A stretch of DNA of 64,000 bases from Sinohyriopsis cumingii. Lineage: Eukaryota; Mollusca; Bivalvia; Unionida; Unionidae. Below, in pieces: positions 30,809-39,616 of this stretch. The DNA lies in contig CM068830.1 of assembly GCA_028554795.2 (NCBI GenBank), positions 48,188,227-48,252,226 of the forward strand, given 5' to 3'. The notes beneath the pieces are model-generated. The model worked only from the letters and a program-made list of their open reading frames with translations, made no database searches and was not told the DNA's origin. Made by a program: the position numbers and the translations under genes. Within the stretch, counting starts at the first letter, position 1. The number at the start of each line of letters is the position of its first letter.

Positions 30809-31369
30809 CTACTTTAAACAGGGCTGACAACGTTGTGAATGAAATTGTGATTTCCACTGTTGGAAATCATTAGGCCATTGATGGACACTACGTTTCCTAG
30901 CTTGAGACAAAAGATAAGCATAATGGTCACAAAACCATCGATCTACTTTCACATCATTTCTAGCAGAAGAACGAGGATCGAAATGAGTCACTAAATGTTC
31001 TAAGGAATAGCCCAGGCTGCGATGATGCAGAAAATACACACAATATTGTCCACACACCAAGGAATCTGTGCCTTGTAATTTCACATTATTGAATCGGGTG
31101 GTTTGAGCATTTCTTCTCATAAAGTCAATGATATCGTCTTCCAAAGGGGGCAATCCGTACGAATCGAAATATTCCACACATCCTTCTTGAGGAAAGTAGA
31201 CGGCTACCCAGTGGGTTCCTGGGAGATGACTGTCGTCCGTGTTGATCACGTAAGCTTGATGGTCTTTAGGTTTGCGATGAGGGAGTTCATCTTTAGCACA
31301 GACGACAGGATTCCAAGAAGCCGTATACGAACTGTGGTTCAAAAGGTAATAAAGTTCCCAGGTATCCAT
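30809..31369 (-). CDS. adenain-type cysteine protease (maturation protease), Polinton B
   Basis: 186 residues from MDTWELYYLL, the start chosen to match copy A. The Ulp1/adenain fold signature is visible: GTHWVAVYF (catalytic His), VEYFDSYG (Asp), LQGTDS (Gln of the oxyanion hole) and VCGQYCVYFLHHRS (catalytic Cys). It is expected to cleave capsid or core precursors, as in adenovirus. It is the first gene of the structural block, next to a conserved small protein and the major capsid gene. Highly similar to copy A. Confidence 0.9.
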   Translation of the reverse strand: MDTWELYYLLNHSSYTASWNPVVCAKDELPHRKPKDHQAYVINTDDSHLPGTHWVAVYFPQEGCVEYFDSYGLPPLEDDIIDFMRRNAQTTRFNNVKLQGTDSLVCGQYCVYFLHHRSLGYSLEHLVTHFDPRSSARNDVKVDRWFCDHYAYLLSQARKRSVHQWPNDFQQWKSQFHSQRCQPCLK

Positions 31370-31386
31370 TTGTGTTGTTTTCTTCT

Positions 31387-31875
31387 TCACAGGTAATAAT
31401 AAGTCGTCAATTCGATCCTGACTTTTTGCTTGAAAATGTCTGACGAATAAACGGTTATTCGTTCTGTTTCCTCACTCTGATTCAGGAGAGCTTCGATACG
31501 ATGGATCTCTTGAGTGGTTAATGGTGGACAAGAATGTTCACGCAAGTCTTTATACCACTGGTGCAACACGTCTTTGTTCGAGATGAGACTCCAAGCTTCG
31601 TCCAGATACTCGTCCAATTTTTCTTCTTGACTCAACATCAGGCATTTATCGTGTTGAATTTGACTGGGATGATCGTTTTGACATCCATAACAATTTTTCT
31701 TGATCAATTCCGTCATTTTATCGACCAAGTGTTTGGCAAAACAGGAGACTAAATGCGCTTCTTGTTCTGGCCATCGGGACTTCATCATGATCACTTCTTC
31801 TTCTTTTTCCACGGTCTCCTTACATTCCATGTCCAAAGTTTCTCCACTAGGTAAAGAGGGATAACAGTCTTCCAT
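31387..31875 (-). CDS. conserved Polinton protein with CxxC/H cluster, copy B
   Basis: 162 residues from MEDCYPSLPSGE. An acidic N-terminal third is followed by CYGCQNDHPSQIQHDKCLM near residue 63, which could coordinate zinc, then a helical C-terminal half (LTTQEIHRIEALLNQSEE) and a hydrophobic end. I recall a similar protein in other animal Polintons but know no function. Its position between protease and capsid genes hints at a virion or assembly role. The start codon overlaps the capsid stop region by almost nothing, which fits a compact late block. Confidence 0.65.
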   Translation of the reverse strand: MEDCYPSLPSGETLDMECKETVEKEEEVIMMKSRWPEQEAHLVSCFAKHLVDKMTELIKKNCYGCQNDHPSQIQHDKCLMLSQEEKLDEYLDEAWSLISNKDVLHQWYKDLREHSCPPLTTQEIHRIEALLNQSEETERITVYSSDIFKQKVRIELTTYYYL

Positions 31876-31880
31876 GGCTT

Positions 31881-33194
31881 CTAGTAATCTAGAATGACTT
31901 CTCTCAAACTATTGATTTCTATGGTATTATCAAATTCGGCATACAGGATGACGTTCACCGTTACATCAGGGTCTCGGTTTGCAAACTGAATTTCCACACG
32001 AATCTGGCCGGATTTTATAGGGTGGAAATGTCCCTCGTCGCTGCCTTGGTCTGGAGTGAAATCGAAAGCCCACAAAGCATAACCTCCTGCGTAATCCTCG
32101 TACGTAATGCCGTGACTGGTGTTGGTTCCTAACTGGCCGGTGGCTTCGTACAGGGACAAGTACGATCTCAAGTAATTCTTCTTCTCAAAGTCAGGTTCGA
32201 AAGGTCGGGTACACAAGGTCTTGCCATCGCGACTGACTTCGATCTTGGACACGCCAAAGTGTTGAAAGTAGAAAGGATTTTTTTCGACAGCTCCGTTGAA
32301 GGCTGTATTCTCGACGATACCAACGATTAAACGTTTGGGTAGCTGTCCTTGGAACAGATGATCTTCGATCATGGATCGCTGTCCCTTGGGAATGGTGAAC
32401 GTTTTCACTTCCACGCGTCGTATGGGATACTTGGCGGTCGTTCTGCTCAATGTCTGACTGATGTCGTTTCCCACTTTAGGTAACACTTCCACACGGCGTA
32501 CGTAGAGCCTGGCTTCCTCGATGACAGTTTTGCAAACAGTAGTACCTATCAAATGGAAAGCGGCACTGCTACGATTCAGTCTCAGGCGAACATTCACCCC
32601 GTTTAGCAAATATTTCTCTTGCAACCACATGTCCAGATGTAAACGATCCATCAGTTCTAAACTTTGTCCGTTTTTGATTTTGTCTCTTCGTTCTACAAAT
32701 CCGTCATTGTTTGGTGTTTTGCTTGCATCAGTTTCGAATCTTTCAAACTGGCCTGCTTCGTCAGCTTCCCATAGCACACAGGCATTGAGATGAGTGTTCT
32801 TGGCATCTATTCCGTACGTCAAGAGATTTTCCAGGTACGCTCGATAAGGGTAAGTATCCATGCTGCTGCTGACCAGTTTGTTGTTCAAGTACAAGTCCAC
32901 TCCGCTAAACAAGGAATGCATGAAATTGTTGACGGGAGCTATTACCTCATCGCCATCTAGGGTCGAATTGTCCTCATCGACAACTTTGACTTTCAAGTAC
33001 AAGTAACTGCTATTCAGATCGATGTAATCTTCGGGCTGTCCTTTGATTTCAAACTCGATGGGAGCTGAGGCTGTCAATGAGGAGACGGGGTGAAATTCCA
33101 CCCACTGGGATTCTTGCATCGTCATCATGGTGGGGGGCATGGCAAACAGATCCAGTTCCGTCTTGGAACAGGCGCATGACTCTCGGTGCATCAT
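31881..33194 (-). CDS. major capsid protein, double jelly roll, Polinton B
   Basis: About 437 residues from the first ATG, or slightly less if MPPTMMTMQ is the start, which copy A also keeps. Recognisable blocks are QESQWVEFHPVSSLTASAPI, PEDYIDLNSSYLYLKVKV, PVNNFMHSLFSGVDLYLNN and a C-terminal DPDVTVNVILYAEFDNTIEI. These match hexon-like proteins of Polintons and adintoviruses, which form trimeric capsomers of an icosahedral shell. Length fits the family. It is flanked by the core protein (33215) with almost no spacer. Confidence 0.9.
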   Translation of the reverse strand: MMHRESCACSKTELDLFAMPPTMMTMQESQWVEFHPVSSLTASAPIEFEIKGQPEDYIDLNSSYLYLKVKVVDEDNSTLDGDEVIAPVNNFMHSLFSGVDLYLNNKLVSSSMDTYPYRAYLENLLTYGIDAKNTHLNACVLWEADEAGQFERFETDASKTPNNDGFVERRDKIKNGQSLELMDRLHLDMWLQEKYLLNGVNVRLRLNRSSAAFHLIGTTVCKTVIEEARLYVRRVEVLPKVGNDISQTLSRTTAKYPIRRVEVKTFTIPKGQRSMIEDHLFQGQLPKRLIVGIVENTAFNGAVEKNPFYFQHFGVSKIEVSRDGKTLCTRPFEPDFEKKNYLRSYLSLYEATGQLGTNTSHGITYEDYAGGYALWAFDFTPDQGSDEGHFHPIKSGQIRVEIQFANRDPDVTVNVILYAEFDNTIEINSLREVILDY

Positions 33195-33214
33195 TTTTTT
33201 TGTTCTGTTCTTTC

Positions 33215-33631
33215 TCAATAATCGAAAACGTCTAAGTCTCGAACGGTTCTTCTTTTCTTGGCCTTTCTCGCTTGAAGTCTGGTGAAAGGGTGTTTTCTTC
33301 GTCGTCTCTTTCTGCCTTGTCCTTGCTGAATGCCTGACTCGGTAGCGTGCAGGGCATTTATAGGTGTGTCTCGTCGGCCCAAAATGTCTTTGCCCGTTTG
33401 CAGCAAGACATTTTTGCCTGCCCTCATGAAGGCTTCTTTAGGGTTTTGTTTGTCGATGATAACATTTTGGAGAAATTCTTTGCCTTGTGTCAGTGCCGCA
33501 TCTTTCAAGGCGTGCAATCCGCGTGTCACCATCGGTTTCAACACCGGAGCCACCGAACGAAAGGCCGATTTTAACATGTCTCCTAAACCGTGTCCTCGCT
33601 GTCGAGCAACCTCTCGGTACACTGGATACAT
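33215..33631 (-). CDS. core protein, adenovirus pX/pVI-like, Polinton B
   Basis: 138 residues. The N-terminal GHGLGDMLKSAFRSVAPVLK forms an amphipathic segment, then there is a central helix with QGKEFLQNVI, a linker with SGIQQGQG and a very basic tail (RKRRRRKHPF and KARKAKKRRTVRDLD). By analogy with adenovirus L2/L3 core peptides it may condense DNA and help membrane passage. The role is inferred from composition and from its place between major and minor capsid genes. Confidence 0.7.
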   Translation of the reverse strand: MYPVYREVARQRGHGLGDMLKSAFRSVAPVLKPMVTRGLHALKDAALTQGKEFLQNVIIDKQNPKEAFMRAGKNVLLQTGKDILGRRDTPINALHATESGIQQGQGRKRRRRKHPFTRLQARKAKKRRTVRDLDVFDY

Positions 33632-33638
33632 GACTTAC

Positions 33639-34577
33639 TTACGAGTCGTGAGAAAACCGTTTTCGAAAATGGAGTTTCACCGTGACTTTTCCTTTGGTGA
33701 ATGGAATATTTTGTCCCAAATCTCCTTTTATAGTAATGTTGACCGTGTCCAAATACGACTTGCTGACAGGCAAATAGTGAGGATGGACAAATTCGCGGTG
33801 GACGTGGTAAGTGTTTCCACCTTCCTCGTCAGCGTTTGCGGCAGAATCCACTTTGAAAGGAATGACACGCAGTAACGGCACGGAGGTGTGTCCCACCACG
33901 TTGTATTCCACCACATCAGAGTACACGAACATCAAATTCAGTCCTTGGTTCAGTTCTACCGGGGTACGAAAATACTTGGCAAAAGAATCGTTGTCGTAAA
34001 TGACTGGTAATTCGGGTTGTGTTTTTTGTTCTACTTTCTTCCTCAGCTCCATGTCACCGCCCAACATGTCAAACAATTCAGGACAAAATAAGAAAGACAT
34101 GATTTTGGGCCCCTCAGGAAATTTTATCAGGAAGCGACGAGCTGTTTTGTGGTACTCCAGGGTGACACTTTTTTTGACACTTTCCAAAGCTTTCAGAAAC
34201 ACACCATTAAACCTGGTGGCTATGGTGTTGACCAAATGTTGACCACTAAAATAATAGCCTGGGGGAATGAACAAGTGATAGGTGGTCCACTTTAGATTTG
34301 GTGTACGGGTTTTCTTGTCATATTTGCTATGGGTATCCATCCACTGTTGCAATTGCTCGTCATGAACTTCCACATCAAATTTATTTTGATTGGGAAGGAC
34401 ATTGAGGACTTGGGTCGGGTGAATCATTTCCACTAAAGCCACTTCCCAATGGGCTTCGTGATCTAACTGGATGGCTTGAGGTAATTTGGCCGTGTAACAG
34501 CACAACGTGTTGTGGGGAAACACCTCCATGGAACTGTCACTGGGTAAGGTTAAGTAAAATTGGTTTTCGTGACTCAT
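33639..34577 (-). CDS. minor capsid (penton-like) protein, Polinton B
   Basis: 312 residues from MSHENQFYLTLPSDSSMEVF. Family landmarks are CCYTAKLPQAIQL, HWEVALVEMIHPTQ, GYYFSGQHLVNTIATRF, ELNQGLNLMFVYSDVVEY and a closing FTKGKVTVKLHFRK strand. Polinton minor capsid proteins are single jelly rolls that occupy capsid vertices. It is intact here and broken in copy A. It abuts the two-span membrane protein with a 4-base overlap (34574-34577), suggesting coordinated expression. Confidence 0.85.
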   Translation of the reverse strand: MSHENQFYLTLPSDSSMEVFPHNTLCCYTAKLPQAIQLDHEAHWEVALVEMIHPTQVLNVLPNQNKFDVEVHDEQLQQWMDTHSKYDKKTRTPNLKWTTYHLFIPPGYYFSGQHLVNTIATRFNGVFLKALESVKKSVTLEYHKTARRFLIKFPEGPKIMSFLFCPELFDMLGGDMELRKKVEQKTQPELPVIYDNDSFAKYFRTPVELNQGLNLMFVYSDVVEYNVVGHTSVPLLRVIPFKVDSAANADEEGGNTYHVHREFVHPHYLPVSKSYLDTVNITIKGDLGQNIPFTKGKVTVKLHFRKRFSHDS

Positions 34578-34984
34578 AATTCCAGAGTTCTGTGGCTGTC
34601 CGAGGGGATATTACTGGACGTCAGAGGCGTGTCTCCGTCTAAAATGGGGTTCTGGTTGTGGTTGGAGTGGTGACTGGCACTGGCACTGGACACAACGTTC
34701 CCGTTCGAGGAGAATTTCAGGGAGGGATTAGGAAGCAGGTAACCGATGCAACTGCTCAATAAAATGGTCCACAATTGTTTGTCTCCTTGTTGCAAACTCA
34801 AATTGGCAATGGCTGCCCCGATGACACAATACACCACGAAGATTTGGCAGAAAAAGACGATTTGCGTTTTAGGCACACGTTCTCCACACCACACCCACAA
34901 GGGTTGTTTTTGTAAATCTTGCACAGAAGAACTAGGGGAAGAAGGAGTGGTCGACGTAGCTGCGTCTGTTGTGTGAAAGGGCAT
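34574..34984 (-). CDS. two-span membrane protein, Polinton B
   Basis: 136 residues from ATG at 34984 (MPFHTTDAATSTTPS). A Ser/Thr-rich head and CGERVPKTQ precede two hydrophobic spans, FFCQIFVVYCVIGAAIANL and LWTILLSSCIGYLL, with a polar tail. A longer version would need a GTG start and is unlikely. Related frames occur at this place in other Polintons to my memory. Function unknown, perhaps virion entry or assembly at membranes. Confidence 0.6.
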   Translation of the reverse strand: MPFHTTDAATSTTPSSPSSSVQDLQKQPLWVWCGERVPKTQIVFFCQIFVVYCVIGAAIANLSLQQGDKQLWTILLSSCIGYLLPNPSLKFSSNGNVVSSASASHHSNHNQNPILDGDTPLTSSNIPSDSHRTLEL

Positions 34985-34989
34985 GATGG

Positions 34990-36099
34990 TCACTTCTTTT
35001 TATAGTCGATGACTTGCGAAGCGTCGATCCAAGAATCGAAACTGGGTGGATATCCTTTCCAACGTACTTTGACTTCTTTGACACGTCGTTTGCCCACTTT
35101 ACGGGTTCTGCGTTCGAGAATGCTTTCGATGTCGTACACGTCGTCTTCTTTTTTGGTGACACGTTGTAACTCGGGCAAATAAAACGTTCCTTTGAGTACT
35201 TCTCCGTTCATGTCTTCCAATTTATAGACGGTAGGATGACGACCATGCACTCGTCCAGTGACGCGAAACAATTCGGTCGTCCAGTTAGGTAAGTAACCTT
35301 TGTCGAAAGTGCGTTTGGTTTTGCCAATGCGCACCCAATCTCCTACGGTCAACTCTCCACTTTTCTTGGGGACAGCCCTCGTCGGGGACGTACCAAACAG
35401 ACGCTCAAACACCAGCACTTCGTTGTCGGGAGTCACGTCTTGCGGGGCACGTCCGATGCTTCGATGGTAAGATTGGTTGTACGCTTGCACCAGGTGCGGT
35501 AAGATGTCGATGTACTTCAGAGTGTGGTGATGCGTAAAATATTTCCACATGCGTTCCTTCAAAGTGCGTTGAAAACGTTCCACGATGCTGGCTTTGGTTT
35601 CGGGATTCTCGGTGGTAAAAAAATGAATGTCACGTTTCTTTAATTCTTTTTGGAAAGCTTGGTTCAGAAATTCGGTGCCTTTGTCCGTTTGCCATCGAAG
35701 AGGGTGACGACCGCTTTGTTTCAACACCCGTTGCAGGGCTCGCACTAACTCGCTGCTGGATTTGGAAGTCAAGGGCACGACCCAGGCAAATTTGGAAAAG
35801 ACGTCGATGACACAAAACAAATATTTGTAGCCACGATTGTAGCTGGCCAAATGAGAGACATCGGCTAAATCGGCTTGCCATTGATGATCGATGCCTTCCA
35901 CTCGGGTGCGACTTCTGGCAAACTTGCGTCGAATGGGTTTGTGTAAAGTGTAGGTAGCTTGTTCTTGTAACCATCGTTGCACTTGAGGTAAACGGAGACT
36001 TTTCAGTCGCGTTTTGGCAGCACGATACAATTTTTGAACTCCTGCGTAACCTGCAGGATGGGAGGGATCGTAGTAAATGCTGGCTAAGACTTTTTCCAT
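34990..36099 (-). CDS. retroviral-type integrase with chromodomain, Polinton B
   Basis: 369 residues from MEKVLASIYYDPSHPAG. An N-terminal region has YAGVQKLYRAAK, and the RVE core follows with catalytic Asp in HQWQADL, Asp in RWQTDKGTEF and Glu in KASIVERFQRTL. The C-terminus carries a chromodomain (VYDIESILERR, then EVKVRWKGYPPSFDSWID). The enzyme joins the element's ends to target DNA and makes the 6-bp duplication. The chromodomain may steer integration to particular chromatin, as known for chromoviral LTR elements. It is intact here and broken in copy A. Confidence 0.92.
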   Translation of the reverse strand: MEKVLASIYYDPSHPAGYAGVQKLYRAAKTRLKSLRLPQVQRWLQEQATYTLHKPIRRKFARSRTRVEGIDHQWQADLADVSHLASYNRGYKYLFCVIDVFSKFAWVVPLTSKSSSELVRALQRVLKQSGRHPLRWQTDKGTEFLNQAFQKELKKRDIHFFTTENPETKASIVERFQRTLKERMWKYFTHHHTLKYIDILPHLVQAYNQSYHRSIGRAPQDVTPDNEVLVFERLFGTSPTRAVPKKSGELTVGDWVRIGKTKRTFDKGYLPNWTTELFRVTGRVHGRHPTVYKLEDMNGEVLKGTFYLPELQRVTKKEDDVYDIESILERRTRKVGKRRVKEVKVRWKGYPPSFDSWIDASQVIDYKKK

Positions 36100-36119
36100 T
36101 TTTTGTGTTGATTGGTGTC

Positions 36120-36764
36120 TTAATAAGGCACCCACTCTTGGAAGAGGCTACTCTTTTTTTCTTGGGGTATTTTCTTGGATTGCAAGGCTTTGCGTGTGCG
36201 GCCAGCAATAGGTGTCGAAGAGGAGGAGGATGTCTGAGCAGGGGATATCGGTTCTTGTTTCACTTCTGTCTTCACTTCTGTCTTCACTTTCTTTTTCTCT
36301 TGTGAGGAAGAAGGGGTGGCCATCATCTTTTTAATCCATCCAATTCTGGAGGTAGGTGGTGTTGTTAACTTGCGTACTTTTTCTGGTGGAGTTTGAAATC
36401 CTTCTTCTTCTTCTTCTTTTCCTTTTTCTGTCTTGGTCACGGGTACTGGTGGTACTGGTACTGGTACTGGTGATGGTGCTGGACTTTTCATCAAGGTCTT
36501 AAAATCTTTCAGAGTGGGTAGAGCTGTTTCGTCTAAAGCTTTCTGGTGAAAGAGTTGCAGTCGTTGCAAGAGTTGACCGTACTTTTGCGATTTTTCTGTT
36601 TCGGACAAATCTTGGCGATCCATCAAGGATTGCAATTCGTGTTGTAACTGGGACATCTCGCTCAAATTGGGATTGGGAGGTAAATGCGGGGTGCGTTGTT
36701 CTTGCCACCGATGGTATTCCATCCATCGTTTGTAAGGCACTAAAGCTAGTTTTCGTCCTTCCAT
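36120..36764 (-). CDS. conserved Polinton protein MEGRKLALVPY, copy B
   Basis: 214 residues. The N-terminal MEGRKLALVPYKRWMEYHRW recalls an unnamed protein frequent in animal Polintons. It is followed by a helical Gln/Leu segment (SQLQHELQSLMDRQDLSE). The C-terminal half is Pro/Ser/Thr/Lys-rich with VPVPVPPVPVTK and KKKVKTEVKTEVKQE repeats, and so is probably disordered and DNA- or capsid-associated. A TATA-like GATAAAAAGG lies about 45 bases upstream. Function unknown. Confidence 0.65.
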   Translation of the reverse strand: MEGRKLALVPYKRWMEYHRWQEQRTPHLPPNPNLSEMSQLQHELQSLMDRQDLSETEKSQKYGQLLQRLQLFHQKALDETALPTLKDFKTLMKSPAPSPVPVPVPPVPVTKTEKGKEEEEEGFQTPPEKVRKLTTPPTSRIGWIKKMMATPSSSQEKKKVKTEVKTEVKQEPISPAQTSSSSSTPIAGRTRKALQSKKIPQEKKSSLFQEWVPY

Positions 36765-36813
36765 GGGGTTGTCAGGGGTGAATTCTGAGATCTTGGGACT
36801 TCCGAAGGCCTTT

Positions 36814-37200
36814 TTATCTTGCTCCCACCAGTCCTCCCAACATGGTTCCCAAGACTCCTTTCAGTATGGGGCCTAACAAGAGAGGTAAAATGCCTCCACG
36901 TTGGACCAACATCTTCTTTTTTTGACGAATGGGAATTTTCTTTTGAACCATTTTCCGAAGAACGTGACGATGTTTGCCTAAGCATTGTTTCTGGTGTTTG
37001 GACAAAGGGATCGTGCCTTTCAAAACGTTCAAACAACATTCGCACACGGTATCGATGACCTCTTTGGAGGCCGTTTGAATGAGTTTTTTTCGTAGGGGTG
37101 GAGAAGCTTTGGACAGGACAGATAACAGGTCCCCATGTTTGGCTAAACGTGGTGGTAGTCCTTTCCTTTTCTTTCCTTGGGGTTTTCTGGAGGGTGACAT
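36814..37200 (-). CDS. basic Polinton protein (CECCLNVLKG), copy B
   Basis: 128 residues from MSPSRKPQGKKRKG. It has basic ends, a central DTVCECCLNVLKGTIPLSKH block, a Lys/Arg helix, then a hydrophobic Gly/Leu tail (GGILPLLLGPILKGVLG). This design (ALCECALNVLNG... followed by GGFLPLLLAP) is one I recognise from many Polintons and adintoviruses, where it is thought to be a virion core or membrane-active protein. TATA-like AGTATAAAAAAGG lies about 55 bases upstream. The start was chosen as the first ATG, because longer frames use GTG. Confidence 0.65.
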   Translation of the reverse strand: MSPSRKPQGKKRKGLPPRLAKHGDLLSVLSKASPPLRKKLIQTASKEVIDTVCECCLNVLKGTIPLSKHQKQCLGKHRHVLRKMVQKKIPIRQKKKMLVQRGGILPLLLGPILKGVLGTMLGGLVGAR

Positions 37201-37258
37201 CTTTGAGTCTTTAGGAGCACCTAAAAACACTGATACCCTACTCGGTCACAGGCCTTTT

Positions 37259-38218
37259 TTATACTGGAACGCGTCGCCACTGATTGTCTTTACGTTTTAT
37301 CAGTTTGAGGACAGGCATGACACGTCGTGCAGGGGTACGTAACGGACTAAATCGAGCCAGTTCTTGCTTGGACAAATCCAGTAAACTTTGTAACATGCCC
37401 GATCTTTCATGGACTTTGATTTTGGGAGAAGGTACTTTGTGAGCGGCAGCCACTGCCGCTAAATTGGAAGGTCCTGCCACTGGGGAAGTTCTTTTGGGGG
37501 TCATCAACGGAGAAGTTCTTGGTGTAATCAACGTCTCCAAGTACTCTTCAGTTCCTGGTGACATCAACGGAGAAGTGGACAAACGTGAGGCTGCCGGAGA
37601 CGCTGTGGCAGGTCGTGGCTTGCGAGTGTAAGGTTGCGTCCTGGCCGAAGTGCCTCTCTTGCGACTAGTTTTCTTCTTCTTCTGTGGACTTTTCTTTTTC
37701 TGGGGACTTTTTCTCTGTTTCTTTTTCTGGGGGCTTCTTTTCTTTTTCCGGGGTGATGGTGGTGGTGTCTGGTAAGAGGAGGGTCCTGCCACTGGAGAAG
37801 TTATTCTTCTTGGGGACCTGGTCTTTTTCTTTTTCTTCTTGGGGCTTCGTTGGACTTTTGTCTTGGGGATAACTTTGGGGGCATTAGGATCCCATCTTAA
37901 GAGTGAGCGAATGATGACCCCTCCTAGAGTACCGCTCCCTCCAGGTTTCAAAATGATTTGTTTTTTGGTTTGAGTGTCGATGCGGGGATCGGCCAGTTGG
38001 ACCAAAGCGACTTTGTTTCGATCAAAAAAGCGTTGGGTTTGATGAGGAATCTGAATGATTCCTTGGAGTAATTGACGTGCCGTCACCGTGAACCATCGTA
38101 AGACTTCTTTGAGACTAGCTTCTAAGACACGGGCTCGTGTTTGTGGATCTTTTTCTCGACTGATGCCATACAAGGCACGAATCAATTTGACGGGAAGATG
38201 CGACTGAAGGGACGTCAT
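37259..38218 (-). CDS. large basic core-like protein, Polinton B
   Basis: 319 residues from MTSLQSHLPVKLIRALYGIS. The first 120 residues are helical and well conserved (RFFDRNKVALVQLADPRIDT, then TKKQIILKPGGSGTLGG). From about residue 130 it is dominated by Lys/Pro/Ser repeats such as SPQKKKQRKSPQKKK, and it then ends in a less basic segment (ARRVMPVLKLIKRKDNQWRR). The C-terminal ML-KLIKR design recalls adenovirus core protein V or VII, but only by composition. A TATA box (TCTATAAAAAC) lies about 40 bases upstream. Confidence 0.6.
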   Translation of the reverse strand: MTSLQSHLPVKLIRALYGISREKDPQTRARVLEASLKEVLRWFTVTARQLLQGIIQIPHQTQRFFDRNKVALVQLADPRIDTQTKKQIILKPGGSGTLGGVIIRSLLRWDPNAPKVIPKTKVQRSPKKKKKKTRSPRRITSPVAGPSSYQTPPPSPRKKKRSPQKKKQRKSPQKKKSPQKKKKTSRKRGTSARTQPYTRKPRPATASPAASRLSTSPLMSPGTEEYLETLITPRTSPLMTPKRTSPVAGPSNLAAVAAAHKVPSPKIKVHERSGMLQSLLDLSKQELARFSPLRTPARRVMPVLKLIKRKDNQWRRVPV

Positions 38219-38259
38219 GTTCGCACTGTGTGAGACAGACGAAAAAGGGTCTGAGGTTT

Positions 38260-39018
38260 TTATAGATTTTTTTCATGGGAGGAGTGAAATGAAGTCGAGG
38301 ACGGAGACGTGTACAGGACAGGCCCTCCGTCTTGGCACCAGTGGTGAAACAAGTGGGTACGAAATCGCAAATCCTCGGGGGTCGTAGGTTTCAAATCGAC
38401 GAGTAAATAGGCGTGTGGCGTTTGAGTGGCATCGTCGTACGCCTGAGTCAGCCAAGGCGTTCCTAACTGTTTGGCTAAGACTTGCACTTGCGATTTATCT
38501 CGAGGGCTTTTAAACAAGACCACGTAATGCGCATTGAGACTGATGGTGCGATGGGCTTTACTTTGTTGAAACAAATTTTGGGTGATGTAAACGACACTGG
38601 CATTACGGTGATGCCCTTTGCGCGTGAACCACAATTTAATTTCTTCTTCGTCTTCTCCTAACATGTCGTCGAAAATGACCAAATGGGTTAGACGGGAGTC
38701 AGAGACGATGCCGTCGTCTTCTTTAGGAATGCCTTCCACAAACACGATGGAATCGCCTTGACTTTCTCGCAAGAGGCTGTACGCCGATTGCCACTCTTTG
38801 TAACACCACACGATCCGTTGAGGGGGTCGATCGATCAAATGATGTTTATGTTCGATCAAACGTTTGACGAATTCGGTTTTGCCTGAACCGCTAGGTCCAG
38901 CAATGAGCATGTTAAAGGGATGGCGAAGATACAAAGCCTCCCAACTGGCACGATCTAAGTGTTCGTCGATGACTTTGACAGTAGAGGAAGAGGGAGCAGA
39001 GACAGCAGAGGTAGCCAT
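38260..39018 (-). CDS. FtsK/HerA-type genome packaging ATPase, Polinton B
   Basis: 252 residues from MATSAVSAPSSS, the start shared with copy A. Walker A is IAGPSGSGKTEF near residue 45. Walker B is THLVIFDDMLGEDEEEIK. The following block with ASVVYITQNLFQQSKAHRTI holds the sensor Gln/Asn. The family pumps DNA into the capsid (poxvirus A32-like). TATA at 39066-39077 (GTATATAAACTC) is about 50 bases upstream. Confidence 0.92.
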   Translation of the reverse strand: MATSAVSAPSSSTVKVIDEHLDRASWEALYLRHPFNMLIAGPSGSGKTEFVKRLIEHKHHLIDRPPQRIVWCYKEWQSAYSLLRESQGDSIVFVEGIPKEDDGIVSDSRLTHLVIFDDMLGEDEEEIKLWFTRKGHHRNASVVYITQNLFQQSKAHRTISLNAHYVVLFKSPRDKSQVQVLAKQLGTPWLTQAYDDATQTPHAYLLVDLKPTTPEDLRFRTHLFHHWCQDGGPVLYTSPSSTSFHSSHEKNL

Positions 39019-39065
39019 GGTGTGAGAAATGTCACTTGTGACACGAAAAAACAAACAAGACAAGA

Positions 39066-39095
39066 GTTTATATACTTTTTCAGAACACGTTTATT
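39066..39095 (-). promoter_or_regulatory. TATA box of the ATPase gene and AATAAA of the gene upstream
   Basis: On the minus strand AATAAA (39090-39095) lies just past the stop of the membrane-protein frame, and GTATATAAACTC (39066-39077) leads into the ATPase gene. Transcription units are thus packed end to start, and this core gene uses a conventional poly(A) signal. Confidence 0.55.
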
Positions 39096-39102
39096 GAATG
39101 TT

Positions 39103-39396
39103 TCAAACATGAATACGAAAGACAAAAATACATAAAAGCCAAAGGCTTAAGTACAACAATAAAAGGCACATGATAACGATGAACGTGGAATAAACACAAG
39201 TGTCTGTACAACAACCACATGTTTTGGGTAATGTTCTAACCAGTTCAACAGGGGGTAAAGTCACACAAGTGTCCTCCCGAAAAGGTCTTTCAGGTCTGTC
39301 CACGACAGTCCTGTCCTGGGTGACGGGTTCTTCTTCTGGCACCGTTACTAACACGGGTTGAAAAGTAACTTTTTTCCTTGAACAACTCTCGTGCAT
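39103..39396 (-). CDS. small membrane protein, Polinton B
   Basis: 97 residues from MHESCSRKKVTFQPVLV. A polar Pro/Glu-rich head is followed by a C-terminal hydrophobic span (MCLLLLYLSLWLLCIFVF) ending RIHV, so it is likely a tail-anchored protein. It overlaps the next upstream frame (39290-39616) in another reading frame, and the same overlap is kept in copy A. Function unknown. Confidence 0.5.
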   Translation of the reverse strand: MHESCSRKKVTFQPVLVTVPEEEPVTQDRTVVDRPERPFREDTCVTLPPVELVRTLPKTCGCCTDTCVYSTFIVIMCLLLLYLSLWLLCIFVFRIHV

Positions 39397-39616
39397 ACTG
39401 GGCCACTTCTTGGGTCCAAGCCTCAAAATCCCATTCTTTCCAGGCACGGACATCTGTCCAATGGGGATGTAAGTCACAAGCTACACACACATCGTCATAC
39501 ACGTCTTGGGTCGCTAAAAGTTGACGAATCTTTTTTTCCTGTTGAGGTCGAGAAGTATCCAGATGAAAACGCAAGGCTTTGAGCAAAAGGAGTTTTTCGT
39601 GACCATTTAAGGCCAT
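39290..39616 (-). CDS. small conserved protein MALNGHEK, Polinton B
   Basis: 108 residues from MALNGHEKLLLLKALRFHLD. Mid-protein CVACDLHPHW and the Trp-rich WTDVRAWKEWDFEAWTQEVA are also conserved in copy A. The C-terminal part overlaps the membrane-protein frame. The TATA-like ACTATAAAATC at about 39843 would put the transcript start near 39815, which makes this ATG a likely first start. Function unknown. Confidence 0.5.
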   Translation of the reverse strand: MALNGHEKLLLLKALRFHLDTSRPQQEKKIRQLLATQDVYDDVCVACDLHPHWTDVRAWKEWDFEAWTQEVAQYARELFKEKSYFSTRVSNGARRRTRHPGQDCRGQT

